This document shows, piece by piece, positions 17,711 to 26,161 of a stretch of DNA of 64,000 nucleotides. The notes beneath the pieces are model-generated. The model saw only the letters and a list, made by a program, of their open reading frames with translations. It made no database searches and was not told the DNA's origin. A program made the position numbers and the translations under genes. The stretch is from Novosphingobium sp. (lineage in GTDB: Bacteria > Pseudomonadota > Alphaproteobacteria > Sphingomonadales > Sphingomonadaceae): the NCBI GenBank assembly GCA_024236175.1, contig JACKKY010000002.1:558001-622000 (forward strand), read 5' to 3'. The first letter of the stretch is position 1, and each line of letters opens with the position of its first letter.

Positions 17711-18034
17711 TCAGCGCGAGCGGGAGATCTCACGCTTGGTGAGAGAGGTCGTGACCTTGCCGTCGACGTCCGACAGAGTCGAAGCCGGAACGGTGACCAT
17801 GCGACCGTTGAGAATGATCTGCGGATCGCCTTCTTCGGTCACGCGATAGATCGAAGCGATCCGGCGACCGTTGGCGCCATAGAGCATCTTGCCGGCGTTG
17901 ACGTCGACAGCCGGAGCGGCTTCTTCGGTTGCCGCATGGACCGCCGTGGTGTTCTCGGCGGCGGAAACGACCGTCGGTGCGAGCGCCATGGTGGTAGCCG
18001 TCGCCATGAGGGCGATGGAAGCGAGCTTCTTCAT
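17711..18034 (-). CDS. Small exported protein, unknown function
   Basis: A 107-residue protein with a classic signal peptide (MKKLASIALMATATTMALAP, cleavage near VSA-A at about 26). The mature domain is about 80 residues, contains YGANGRRIASIYRVTEEGDP and ends with a basic tail (TKREISRSR). The middle resembles small periplasmic proteins seen in sphingomonads, but I cannot name a domain. The ATG at 18034 has GGAGATAC upstream; the longer open frame to 18070 lacks such a site. Good terminator follows. Promoter region contains a 14-bp palindrome. Likely well expressed and periplasmic. Confidence 0.75.
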   Translation of the reverse strand: MKKLASIALMATATTMALAPTVVSAAENTTAVHAATEEAAPAVDVNAGKMLYGANGRRIASIYRVTEEGDPQIILNGRMVTVPASTLSDVDGKVTTSLTKREISRSR

Positions 18035-18350
18035 TTGTATCTCCAGGTAAGACGAGGTGACGAGAATCACCGATTAGCTAACCTAGGTTAGTAAAATCGC
18101 GAATTCTAGTCAATTGAGATTTCTGCAATAACCTGCGCAATTTTCGCACATGCGGCACAAATCGGCGAATTCCCGGCCTCGCTCTCAAGCCTGAATTTTG
18201 AAGCCGCCCCCTTCCGCAGCTGCCGGTTTCATCGTCGCGGCGATGGCTCGAAAGGTTGATCGTCGGGGCAATTGCGCGCAGGACGGCGCGGGCGCGCGAT
18301 CGGGTTTCCGGAGCGCATCAATCACCACGATGGACGGGGACAGGCTGACT
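18035..18350. other. Divergent control region, no gene
   Basis: This 316-base gap separates the small exported-protein gene from the CoA-transferase operon. The part near 18060-18130 is AT-rich and carries the palindrome at 18078-18091. The part from 18198 is open in the CoA-transferase frame, but its translation is low-complexity (basic and Ala-rich) and lacks a ribosome site, so I treat it as untranslated leader. Confidence 0.5.
18078..18091. promoter_or_regulatory. 14-bp perfect palindrome, candidate operator
   Basis: CTAACCTAGGTTAG is perfectly self-complementary and sits in AT-rich DNA 44 bases upstream of the small exported-protein start (18034) and about 260 bases before the CoA-transferase start. 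Size and symmetry fit a MarR or TetR type site; the MarR gene at 17170 is the nearest candidate regulator. No -10 or -35 can be fixed with confidence. Confidence 0.45.
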
Positions 18351-19580
18351 ATGACGACAAAGGTAATGCAGGGCGTTCGCATCCTCGAAGTTGCGCAATT
18401 CACCTTCACTCCGGCGGCAGGCGCCATTCTTGCCGACTGGGGCGCCGATGTCGTCAAGGTCGAACACCCGGTCCGCGGCGACACCCAGCGCGGCTTTCTC
18501 AACATGGGCGGCGTGAAGCTCGATCCTCTGCGCCACACGCTGATCGAGCATCCCAATCGCGGCAAGCGGAGCATCGGCATCGACCTGTCCACTCCGGAAG
18601 GGCAGGAAGTGCTCTATGAGCTGGCCAAGACGGCCGATGTCTTCCTGACCAACTACCTTCCCCAGGTCCGGCAGAAGAACAAGTTCGATGTCGAACACAT
18701 CCGCGCAGTGAATCCCGACATCATCTACGCGCGCGGCAGCGCGCTGGGCAACAAGGGCCCGGAGCGCGAGATCGGTGGCTTCGACGGCACCATCTTCTGG
18801 TCGAGAAGCGGCATTGCCCATGCCATGTCGCCCAGTGAGCTGGACGGTCCGCTGGGACAGGGCATGCCGGCCTTCGGCGATTCGATAGGCGGCATGTTTA
18901 TCGCCGGCGGCATCTCGGCGGCGCTCTTCCACCGCAAGAACACCGGTGAGGCGGTCGAAATGGACGTCTCGCTGATGTCGTCCGCCTGGTGGGCCGAAGG
19001 CGCCCTCCTCGCTCAGGTCATGGAGACCGATCAGTACAGCCCCAACGCCATGCCGAAGTCCGGCGGCGTCAGCACCAATCCGTTCATGGGGAATTTCCGC
19101 ACATCGGACGGAGGCTGGATCAACCTTTGCATCCTCAGCCCGTCGGGCATCATCCGCGATACGTGGGAACATCTGGGACTGCCGGAGCTTGCGGACGATC
19201 CGCGTTTTTCGGAGCCGGTCCCGCTGTTCGAAAACTCCGCCATCGCCAGCGGCTACATAGTCGACGCCTTCTCCAGGAAGCCGTTCGAATACTGGCGCCA
19301 GCACCTCAAGACCATGAAGGGCCAGTGGGCGCCGATCCAGAGCGTGCGCGACCTTCTCACGGACGACCAGGCGATCGCCAACGACATGATCATCGAAGTC
19401 GAGGGCGCCGACGGCGGAGCGCCGCTCAAGCTGGTGCGCGGCCCCGTCCAGTGGAACGGCGAGCCGCTGGAAACCACCCGCGCGCCGCAAGCGTCGGAGC
19501 ACACAGAGATCCTGCTCATGGAAATGGGCATGGAGTGGGATCGCATTGAGGAGTTGAAGGGTAAGGGCGCCATCGCCTAA
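18351..19580 (+). CDS. Class III CoA-transferase (CaiB/BaiF), paralogue 1
   Basis: A 409-residue family III CoA-transferase. The N-terminal Rossmann half reads VRILEVAQFTFTPAAGAILA and DVVKVEHPVRGD; the catalytic aspartate is D177 in FGDSIGG, the position equivalent to D169 of formyl-CoA transferase. The enzyme moves CoA between carboxylic acids by enzyme-aspartyl thioesters. The frame is open from 18198; I chose the ATG at 18351 to match its neighbour (MTQVMKGVR). The ATG at 18330 is possible. It is the first gene of a six-gene operon and a clear paralogue of the next gene, so the two may form one heteromeric enzyme. Confidence 0.9.
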   Translation: MTTKVMQGVRILEVAQFTFTPAAGAILADWGADVVKVEHPVRGDTQRGFLNMGGVKLDPLRHTLIEHPNRGKRSIGIDLSTPEGQEVLYELAKTADVFLTNYLPQVRQKNKFDVEHIRAVNPDIIYARGSALGNKGPEREIGGFDGTIFWSRSGIAHAMSPSELDGPLGQGMPAFGDSIGGMFIAGGISAALFHRKNTGEAVEMDVSLMSSAWWAEGALLAQVMETDQYSPNAMPKSGGVSTNPFMGNFRTSDGGWINLCILSPSGIIRDTWEHLGLPELADDPRFSEPVPLFENSAIASGYIVDAFSRKPFEYWRQHLKTMKGQWAPIQSVRDLLTDDQAIANDMIIEVEGADGGAPLKLVRGPVQWNGEPLETTRAPQASEHTEILLMEMGMEWDRIEELKGKGAIA

Positions 19581-19614
19581 CGAGGTCAGGAAAGCTGACT
19601 GGGAGAGATTGGCG

Positions 19615-20841
19615 ATGACGCAGGTGATGAAGGGCGTAAGGGTCCTAGAAGTGGCCCAATTCGTCTTCGTACCTAGCACTGGCGCGGCGCTCGCCGATTG
19701 GGGCGCCGATATCATCAAGGTCGAACATCCGGTGCGCGGTGACGCCCAGCGCGGAGCCCGTTCGATCGGGGGTATGACCTTCGATCCGGTCGTCAACCCG
19801 ATGATCCAGCATCCCAATCGCGGCAAGCGCAGCATCGGCATCGACATCTCTCGCCCCGAAGGTCAGGAACTGGTCTACGAACTGGCGAAGAACGCCGACG
19901 TCTTCCTGACCAACTATCTGCCCGCGGCGCGCCAGAAGCTGAAGATAGACGTGGAACACATCCGCGCCGTCAATCCGGACATCATCTATGCGCGTGGCAG
20001 CGGATATGGCGACAAGGGGCCTGACCGCGATCGGGGCGGTTACGACGCGACCGCGTTCTGGATTCACAGCGGCGTGGCCCATGCCCTGACGCCCGAGGAA
20101 TTCGACGTGCCGCTGTCCATGGGTGTCGGCGGCATGGGTGATTCACAAAGCGGCATGTATCTCGCCGGCGGTATCGCCGCCGCGTTGTTTCATCGCTCCC
20201 AGACCGGCGAGGCGACCGAAGTCGACGTATCGCTGCTCTCCAGCGCGATGTGGATGTCGGGCATGGTGATTGCGCCCTATCTGCATGGCGGCAAGATGAT
20301 GCGCATCGGCGTCCCAAGAGTCGGCGGAGCGCCGATCAACCCCTTCATGGGCCACTTCAAGACGCTGGACGGACGGGTCATCAGCCTTTTCATCATGGTG
20401 CCCGACCACTACATCCGCGACACTTTCGAGCATCTCGGCCTCACCGAGGCCGCCAACGATCCCCGTTTCGCAGATTCCAAGGGTCTGGCGGAACACAGCG
20501 AGGAAGTGAGCGACCTCGTCGCCAAGGCTTTCGCCTCGCAAACCTACGACTATTGGCGGGAACATCTGAAAACGATGAAAGGGCAATGGGCCGCCGTGCA
20601 AAGCCTGCTCGACCTCGGAGCGGACGAGCAGGCAATCGCCAACGACGCCTTCTTCGCCGTCGAACCGATCGACGGCTCCGACCCTGTCCGGGTGGTGCGC
20701 AACCCGGTCCAGTTCGATCATGCTCCGACAGAGACGCCTCGTGCCCCGGAGCACGCAGAACATACTGAGACGGTATTGTTGGAACTTGGTCTGGACTGGG
20801 AGCGCATCGAAAGCCTAAAGGCATCCGGCGCAATCGCTTGA
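19615..20841 (+). CDS. Class III CoA-transferase (CaiB/BaiF), paralogue 2
   Basis: A 408-residue protein closely similar along its length to the previous gene (shared DADWGAD, VKVEHPVRGD, IQHPNRGKRSIGID, VFLTNYLP, NPDIIYARGS blocks). Its catalytic aspartate is D176 in MGDSQSG. Both copies keep this residue, unlike some heteromeric pairs where one subunit loses it. The ATG at 19615 follows GGGAGAG by about 9 bases; a TTG at 19609 in frame is less likely. The gap to the upstream gene is 34 bases and to the downstream small gene 15 bases. Substrate unknown. Confidence 0.9.
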   Translation: MTQVMKGVRVLEVAQFVFVPSTGAALADWGADIIKVEHPVRGDAQRGARSIGGMTFDPVVNPMIQHPNRGKRSIGIDISRPEGQELVYELAKNADVFLTNYLPAARQKLKIDVEHIRAVNPDIIYARGSGYGDKGPDRDRGGYDATAFWIHSGVAHALTPEEFDVPLSMGVGGMGDSQSGMYLAGGIAAALFHRSQTGEATEVDVSLLSSAMWMSGMVIAPYLHGGKMMRIGVPRVGGAPINPFMGHFKTLDGRVISLFIMVPDHYIRDTFEHLGLTEAANDPRFADSKGLAEHSEEVSDLVAKAFASQTYDYWREHLKTMKGQWAAVQSLLDLGADEQAIANDAFFAVEPIDGSDPVRVVRNPVQFDHAPTETPRAPEHAEHTETVLLELGLDWERIESLKASGAIA

Positions 20842-20856
20842 TACAAGGAAATCGAA

Positions 20857-21147
20857 ATGAAACCCGGTACTCGTTTGAAAAGTGCTGCCTGCGACACCGA
20901 AGTGATGGTGATCCGCTGCGGCGACGGCACCATTGAATGCGGCGGCGCGCCGATGGGCGAAGACAAGCCGGCCGACGCGGCTCCCCTCGCCGCCGACCAC
21001 TCCAACGGCACGCTGATGGGCAAGCGCTACGTCGATGCAGACGGCAACTACGAACTGCTTTGCGTCAAGCCGGGCAAGGGTTCCCTGTCCGTCGATGGCG
21101 TCGCCCTTGTGACCAAGGACGCCAAGCCGCTTCCCGCTTCGGACTGA
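20857..21147 (+). CDS. Small cysteine-containing protein, conserved-looking, unknown function
   Basis: A 96-residue soluble protein with four cysteines at 12, 21, 28 and 69, in segments SAACDTEVMVIRC, IECGGAPM and YELLCVKPGKGSLS. The spacing suggests a small zinc- or metal-binding beta fold, or a redox pair, but the pattern matches no standard ribbon I can name. A clear ribosome site (ACAAGGAAATCGAA) precedes the ATG. It is embedded between a CoA-transferase (15-base gap) and an acyl-CoA ligase (19-base gap), so it is very likely expressed with them and may serve them as an accessory protein. I recall similar small proteins beside acyl-CoA ligases in actinobacteria, but cannot verify this here. 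Confidence 0.75.
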   Translation: MKPGTRLKSAACDTEVMVIRCGDGTIECGGAPMGEDKPADAAPLAADHSNGTLMGKRYVDADGNYELLCVKPGKGSLSVDGVALVTKDAKPLPASD

Positions 21148-21166
21148 GCACACCCAAGAAACGCCC

Positions 21167-22663
21167 ATGAACATCGCACTGCTCCTGGAAATGGCGGCCG
21201 AAGCCGCCCCCGATCGCGTCGGCCTTGTCTGCGACGGCAAGCGCTGGACCTATGCGGAACTGCTTGCAGCGGCTCGTGGCGCTTTCGAGCTGATCGACCA
21301 GAGCGGGTGCGAATATGTCGCACTGCTCGACGAGAGCAGCGAAGCCGCGGTTATCGCACTATTCGGCGCGGCGCTTGCCGGGGTTCCCTATTGCCCGCTC
21401 AACTACCGGCTGGCCGATACCGACCTTGCCGCCCTGCTGGAACGGGTGTCGCCGGCGCTGGTCGTGGGCGACGAGGAACGTGTGCAGCGGATTGCGGGCG
21501 AACAGGGGCACACGGTCTACTCGCGCGAGCTTTTCACACTCAAGGCGCAGGAGTCCGTGCCGGAAGCGGAAGACCGGGTCTACGATCCGGGCGAAGGCAT
21601 CGCCGTGCAGCTGTTTACCAGCGGTACCACCGCTGCCCCGAAAGCCGCCATCCTACGGCATTCCAACTTGCTGGGTTATATCCTCGGCACGGTTGAATTC
21701 GCTTCGGCCGATGAAGCGGACGCGGCGCTTGTCGTGGTTCCGCCGTATCATATCGCCGGCATCTCGGCGCTTCTCTCCTCGATCTATGCGAACCGGCGGA
21801 TCGTGATGCTGCCGTCGTTCGAACCGGACGCCTGGCTCAAGCTGGTCGAAACCGAAAAGGTCACCAACGCCTTCGTCGTTCCGACCATGATGACCCGCAT
21901 CATCGACAAGCTGGAAAACGGGCTGGCGACCGACCTTACCTCGCTTCGCGCGATTGCCTATGGCGGCGGCAAGATGCCACTGGAAGTAATCCAGAAGGCC
22001 CTCGCACTGTTTCCGGATAGCGGCTTCACCAACGCCTATGGCCTCACCGAAACGAGTTCGACGATCGCCTTGCTGGGCCCGGACGAGCATCGCGATGCCC
22101 TCGCCTCTGACGATCCCAAGGTACGCGCGCGACTGACCTCGCTCGGAAAGCCGCTGCCCACCGTCGAGATCGAGATTCGCGACGAGGACGGCAAGGTGCT
22201 CCCGGCCGGCGAGCCGGGTGAAATCTACGTTCGCGGCGAACAGGTCTCCGGCGAGTATAAGGAAAAGAGCGCGCTCGACGCGGAAGGCTGGTTCCCGACC
22301 CGCGATGCCGGATACATGGACGAGGAAGGCTATCTCTTCCTTTCGGGCCGCGCCGACGATGTGATCGTGCGCGGCGGCGAGAACATGTCGCCGGGCGAGA
22401 TCGAGGACGTGCTGCTGACCCATCCGGCGGTCGGAGATGCCTGCGCCACGGCGATCCCTTCGGTCGAGTGGGGCGAAGCCGTCGGCGTCGCCGTCGTGGT
22501 CCGCGATGGACACGAGGCCCCGTCCGAAGACGAACTCAAGGAGCTCATCCGGGGGCGCCTGCGCTCGTCGCGTGTCCCGGAAAAGGTGATGTTCATGAAG
22601 GAACTTCCCTACAACGAAATGGGCAAGCTGCTTCGCCGCGAGGTGAAGAAGATCCTTGCCTAG
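21167..22663 (+). CDS. AMP-dependent acyl-CoA ligase
   Basis: A 498-residue ANL-superfamily ligase, complete. The P-loop is LFTSGTTAAPKAAI (the usual TSGTTGxPK with A in place of G), the A5 motif NAYGLTETSS, the A7/A8 region GWFPTRDAGYMDEEGYLFLS with GRADDVIVRGGENMSPGEIE, and the catalytic lysine lies in NEMGKLLRREV near the C-terminus. It forms an acyl-adenylate then the CoA thioester. Its stop overlaps the start of the permuted CoA-transferase (8 bases), indicating translational coupling. A carboxylate fed to the operon's CoA-transferases is the natural substrate, but its identity is unknown. Confidence 0.92.
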   Translation: MNIALLLEMAAEAAPDRVGLVCDGKRWTYAELLAAARGAFELIDQSGCEYVALLDESSEAAVIALFGAALAGVPYCPLNYRLADTDLAALLERVSPALVVGDEERVQRIAGEQGHTVYSRELFTLKAQESVPEAEDRVYDPGEGIAVQLFTSGTTAAPKAAILRHSNLLGYILGTVEFASADEADAALVVVPPYHIAGISALLSSIYANRRIVMLPSFEPDAWLKLVETEKVTNAFVVPTMMTRIIDKLENGLATDLTSLRAIAYGGGKMPLEVIQKALALFPDSGFTNAYGLTETSSTIALLGPDEHRDALASDDPKVRARLTSLGKPLPTVEIEIRDEDGKVLPAGEPGEIYVRGEQVSGEYKEKSALDAEGWFPTRDAGYMDEEGYLFLSGRADDVIVRGGENMSPGEIEDVLLTHPAVGDACATAIPSVEWGEAVGVAVVVRDGHEAPSEDELKELIRGRLRSSRVPEKVMFMKELPYNEMGKLLRREVKKILA

Positions 22664-23861
22664 CAAGGTTTCGTCGAACCCATCGATCCCGCTGGCACGC
22701 TGGGCCGACCGGCAATTGCACAAACTCGCCGATGAGACAGGCTCGGCACGTATCGCCGGACTGGACGGCGCAACGCTGATGGGCGAGCGCGGATCGGCCA
22801 ACGGCTATACCATCAACGGCAAGGTCTCGGCCGGGATCGGCGGCAGCCGTCTCATGCCGACGCGCGACGGCGGCTGGTTCGCACTGACGCTGCTCCGCCC
22901 GGAAGATCGGGAGCTGCTCCCTGCCCTGTTCCTCGGTGCCGAGCTCGACGTGAACGACAATGAAGCGATCGCGCGGGCCGTTGCGCAGCATGATTGCGAA
23001 GATCTGGTGAGACGTGGTCGCGATCTTGGTCTTCCGGTCGCATCCGCGGATGAAATTCCGCAATCCGGCCCTGTTCAGGTTCTCGCCCGCGGTCCCACCC
23101 GCCGAAGGGACGGTTCCCGGCGGCCGCTGGTCATCGACATGTCGGCAATCTGGGCCGGCCCGCTTGCCGGTCACCTGCTTTGGCTGGCGGGGGCCGAAGT
23201 CGTGAAAGTCGAAAGCCTGACCCGGCCCGACCTCATACGCCGCGACGATCCGGCGACGTTCGACATGATCAACCAGGGCAAGGCGAACATCGCGGTGGAT
23301 TTCGCCAGCGATACCGAGAAGGCTCAACTCATCGAGCTTATCCGGCGAGCCGATTTCGTAATCGAGTCCTCCCGGCCCCGCGCGCTCAGGCATCTCGGCA
23401 TCGACGCGCAGGCTCTGGTGGGCGAGATACCCGGTCTCGTCTGGCTCACTGTCACAGGGCACGGCGCGACCGGCGAGGCTGCCAACTGGACGGGCGTTGG
23501 CAACGATTGCGGCGTGGCGGCCGGATTGAGCCGCGCCCTTGCCGACGCATCGGGCGAAATCGGTTATGTCGGCGACGCGATCTCGGATCCGCTGACGGGA
23601 ATAACTGCTGCCCTGGAAGGCTGGCGGGCATTCAGGAGCGGAGAGGCCCGACGCATAAGCTTCGCCATGAGCGCGATTACCGCCCTGGCACTCAGGGAAG
23701 AGCGGGAACACGATCCGGAATTGCTGGAAGCCGAACTGCGAAGCTGGGGAGCGGCTATGGGCACCCCCTTCCCCAAGGTGCCGCGCCGTCCGATGCTGGC
23801 GGAGGTCCACGCCTTCGGTGCCGATACCGCGCGATACCTCCCCGCAATTGCGCCATGCTGA
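22656..23861 (+). CDS. Domain-permuted class III CoA-transferase
   Basis: A 401-residue CaiB/BaiF-family protein with unusual domain order. Residues about 45-135 (GSRLMPTRDGGWFALTLLRP, then LVRRGRDLGLPVA) match the small-domain segment that normally follows the Rossmann half, while the Rossmann start, LVIDMSAIWAGPLAGHLLWL with AEVVKVES, begins only at 158. The catalytic-aspartate segment is YVGDAISDPLTG (D307). It ends soon after, so the chain reads as a split and re-ordered version of one subunit. Start is TTG at 22656, overlapping the ligase stop; no better start exists nearby. The last bases overlap the amidohydrolase start. A racemase, transferase or inactive regulatory role is possible. 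Confidence 0.8.
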   Translation: MPSKVSSNPSIPLARWADRQLHKLADETGSARIAGLDGATLMGERGSANGYTINGKVSAGIGGSRLMPTRDGGWFALTLLRPEDRELLPALFLGAELDVNDNEAIARAVAQHDCEDLVRRGRDLGLPVASADEIPQSGPVQVLARGPTRRRDGSRRPLVIDMSAIWAGPLAGHLLWLAGAEVVKVESLTRPDLIRRDDPATFDMINQGKANIAVDFASDTEKAQLIELIRRADFVIESSRPRALRHLGIDAQALVGEIPGLVWLTVTGHGATGEAANWTGVGNDCGVAAGLSRALADASGEIGYVGDAISDPLTGITAALEGWRAFRSGEARRISFAMSAITALALREEREHDPELLEAELRSWGAAMGTPFPKVPRRPMLAEVHAFGADTARYLPAIAPC

Positions 23862-25243
23862 TCCGCAATGCCGAGGTATGGAACCACGGCGTCGCCGACG
23901 TGCGACTGGCTGACGGGCTGATCGCCGGGATCGGTCAGCTCTCGCCGGAAGGAGATGAAACGGTCATCGAGGCCGCTGGCGGCGCCCTGCTGCCGGGGCT
24001 GCATGACCATCACATACATCTCGCCGGTCTGGCCGTTCGCGCATCGTCCGTCATCTGCGGACCGCCCGAGGCCACTTGCGAAGAAGAGCTGAGAAACCAG
24101 CTCCAGCAGCCAGGCAAGGGCTGGATCCGGGGCATCATGTATCATGAAAGCGTGATGGGCCTGCCCGATGCAGCTGCTCTCGATACCTTGGTCGCGGAGC
24201 GCCCCTTGCGAATCCAGCACCGCTCGGGCCGCATGTGGCTCCTGAATTCCGCCGCCCTCGATGCCTTGCTGGAAAATGCGGAGCCTCCCCCTGGCCTCGA
24301 GCAAAATTCAAACGGGTTCACCGGCCGGCTGTTCGACGAAGACCGCTGGCTGCAGGACGCCCTGGGCAGCAGGCCGCCCGACCTTTCAGAGGTCTCTGCG
24401 AGCCTCGCGAGTTTCGGAGTTACCGGCATCACCGACATGACGCCGGCGAATGGCCCCGAAATGGCTTCCCATTTCTCAAGCCAGCACGCTTCGGGCGCGC
24501 TGGCACAGCGCTGCTGGCTCGCCGGCACGCTAGGGCTCGTCGATGCTCCGACGGGCGCATGGCACGTCGGCCCCGTCAAACTCCACTTGCACGAGGCGGC
24601 CCTGCCCGCGTTCGAGGATGCTGTCGGCTTGATCTCGGCAGCACACCGGCAGGGCCGGCCCGTGGCAATTCACTGCGTCTCCGAAGTCGAACTCGTCTTC
24701 GCCCTCGCCGCGCTGGAAGAGGCAGGAATTAGCAAGGGCGATCGCATCGAACATGCTTCAGTCGCTTCCCTTGAGCTTGTGGACCGGATTGCGGCGCTTG
24801 ACATTCATGTCTGCGCCCAGCCCCAATTCGTCGAGGAACGCGGCGACCGCTATCTGGAAGATGTCGAGACCCGGCACCTGCCGGATCTTTATCGCCTTCG
24901 CAGCCTGGCCGAAGCCGGCATCTGCCTTGCCGGCGGCAGCGATGCACCCTTCGCCAGCCCCGATCCCTGGGCAGCCATGGCAGCGGCCGTTTCGCGCACC
25001 ACCCGCGAAGGCCGCGAGATCGGTCCGGACGAAGCACTGACGCCCGAGGAAGCGCTGGCGCTTTACCTCAAGAAGCCGGGCGATCTCTCGCAGCAGCAGA
25101 AGCTGGCACCCGGGCAGCCCGCAGACCTTTGCCTGCTTGTCTACCCGTGGAAGGACGCGCGCACGAGGCTTAGTTCCGGCGACGTGCGTGCCACCATCGT
25201 ATCAGGTCGCCTCGTCCACGATCTCGTCGACGAGGCCCCATGA
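23855..25243 (+). CDS. YtcJ-like metal-dependent amidohydrolase
   Basis: A 462-residue amidohydrolase-superfamily protein: N-terminal beta domain (LIRNAEVWNHGVADVRL), metal motif LLPGLHDHHIHLAG, later ligands IHCVSEVEL, DRIEHAS and CLAGGSDAPFASPDPW, and a C-terminal return to the beta domain (PGQPADLCLL, ATIVSGRLVHD). This is the amidohydrolase 3 layout (YtcJ/NfdA). The ATG at 23855 overlaps the CoA-transferase stop (ATGCTGA); the frame runs open from 23180, but that upstream part is only the shadow of the CoA-transferase. Hydrolysis of an amide, ester or formyl bond on the pathway substrate is plausible. It ends 42 bases inside the convergent crotonase gene. Confidence 0.87.
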   Translation: MLIRNAEVWNHGVADVRLADGLIAGIGQLSPEGDETVIEAAGGALLPGLHDHHIHLAGLAVRASSVICGPPEATCEEELRNQLQQPGKGWIRGIMYHESVMGLPDAAALDTLVAERPLRIQHRSGRMWLLNSAALDALLENAEPPPGLEQNSNGFTGRLFDEDRWLQDALGSRPPDLSEVSASLASFGVTGITDMTPANGPEMASHFSSQHASGALAQRCWLAGTLGLVDAPTGAWHVGPVKLHLHEAALPAFEDAVGLISAAHRQGRPVAIHCVSEVELVFALAALEEAGISKGDRIEHASVASLELVDRIAALDIHVCAQPQFVEERGDRYLEDVETRHLPDLYRLRSLAEAGICLAGGSDAPFASPDPWAAMAAAVSRTTREGREIGPDEALTPEEALALYLKKPGDLSQQQKLAPGQPADLCLLVYPWKDARTRLSSGDVRATIVSGRLVHDLVDEAP

Positions 25244-26161
25244 CAGGGCCTGGCTGACACGTAGCCGCTTGCCGGAAAGGATCAACAAAGCGGCGCGCTG
25301 GCGGCCGATACGCCTCGTCAGCGAAACGCATCCTCCTGCCCCCGGGAGTATGCCCATCGACAGTTCCGGCAAATGAAACCACGCGTCGCGCGACGCAGTG
25401 AAGCGGCTGGCATATGCTGCAAGTTCGAGGCCCGAGCCGACGCAGCCGCCCTGCACATGGACGTCCATTTTCTCAGCGCACAGAGCGACCATTCGGGCGG
25501 GCAACGTCAGGCAACGGATCCCATGCGTCGTCGCCGGATCGGTGGTCGTGCCGAACTCACCAAGCTCCGCCCCCAGACTGAAGGTCCTTCCGGTCGCGCG
25601 CAGCGACACCTGCGCGATGTCCGGATCGAGCGCAGCGAGCGCAAAGGCTTCATAAAGCTGGTCTCGCATGTGGCGGTCGATCGCATTGCCACTGTCGGGA
25701 TGGTCGAGCGTGACAATCAGCCGTCCGGCTTCGCGAGCCAGAGTCACTTCGCCCGGCGTGCGTTCATGATGCTCCTCATGCTTTCGCCCGGCGATCCAGC
25801 CGATATGCTCTTCGCTTCCCTGCAGCACCGCGTAAGCCATCGACTCGACGGTCAGCCCGTCATCCAGAGACAGGGAAGGCAGTATCCTCAGCAATTGAAC
25901 GAGCACGGCGGCGGACCTGGGCATCGCCAGCACTTGCCTGGCCACCAGATCGGCACCGACTGGCGGCTCGATGACGGCATCAAGCCGCGATGCGAGCGGA
26001 TGCTGACTATCGCCCAGCCCGATCACCGGGCACGGCGGCAACGCAATCACATCCGGAGTTTCGATTACGGATTCGAGGTCGACGAAGGCAAGCGGACCGT
26101 CCCAAGGGGTTTCCCCCGGCCATAAACGTCGTGCGTCAACAGTGAGTTCGTCGATTTCCAT
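25202..26161 (-). CDS. Crotonase-fold protein with N-terminal extension and short C-terminus
   Basis: A 319-residue protein. Residues about 135-315 are a crotonase core: LIVTLDHPDSGNAIDRHMRD, RTFSLGAELGEFG (oxyanion-hole 1), VQGGCVGSGLELAAYAS (oxyanion-hole 2) and HLPELSMGILPGAGG with the catalytic glutamate. The first 130 residues do not look like a crotonase; they hold ARRLWPGETPWDG and proline-rich text of no known family. The C-terminus stops at GLVDEIVDEAT, about 60 residues short of normal enoyl-CoA hydratases, removing the trimerisation helices. It is convergent with the amidohydrolase (42-base overlap) and divergent from the IclR gene. Isomerase, hydratase or lyase; unresolved. Confidence 0.72.
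   Translation of the reverse strand: MEIDELTVDARRLWPGETPWDGPLAFVDLESVIETPDVIALPPCPVIGLGDSQHPLASRLDAVIEPPVGADLVARQVLAMPRSAAVLVQLLRILPSLSLDDGLTVESMAYAVLQGSEEHIGWIAGRKHEEHHERTPGEVTLAREAGRLIVTLDHPDSGNAIDRHMRDQLYEAFALAALDPDIAQVSLRATGRTFSLGAELGEFGTTTDPATTHGIRCLTLPARMVALCAEKMDVHVQGGCVGSGLELAAYASRFTASRDAWFHLPELSMGILPGAGGCVSLTRRIGRQRAALLILSGKRLRVSQALSWGLVDEIVDEAT

Noticed and set aside
23180..23854. N-terminal part of a 687-residue open frame before the amidohydrolase
   Set aside because: This part overlaps the permuted CoA-transferase and reads as basic low-complexity text; the amidohydrolase starts at 23855 with conserved MLIRNAEV.
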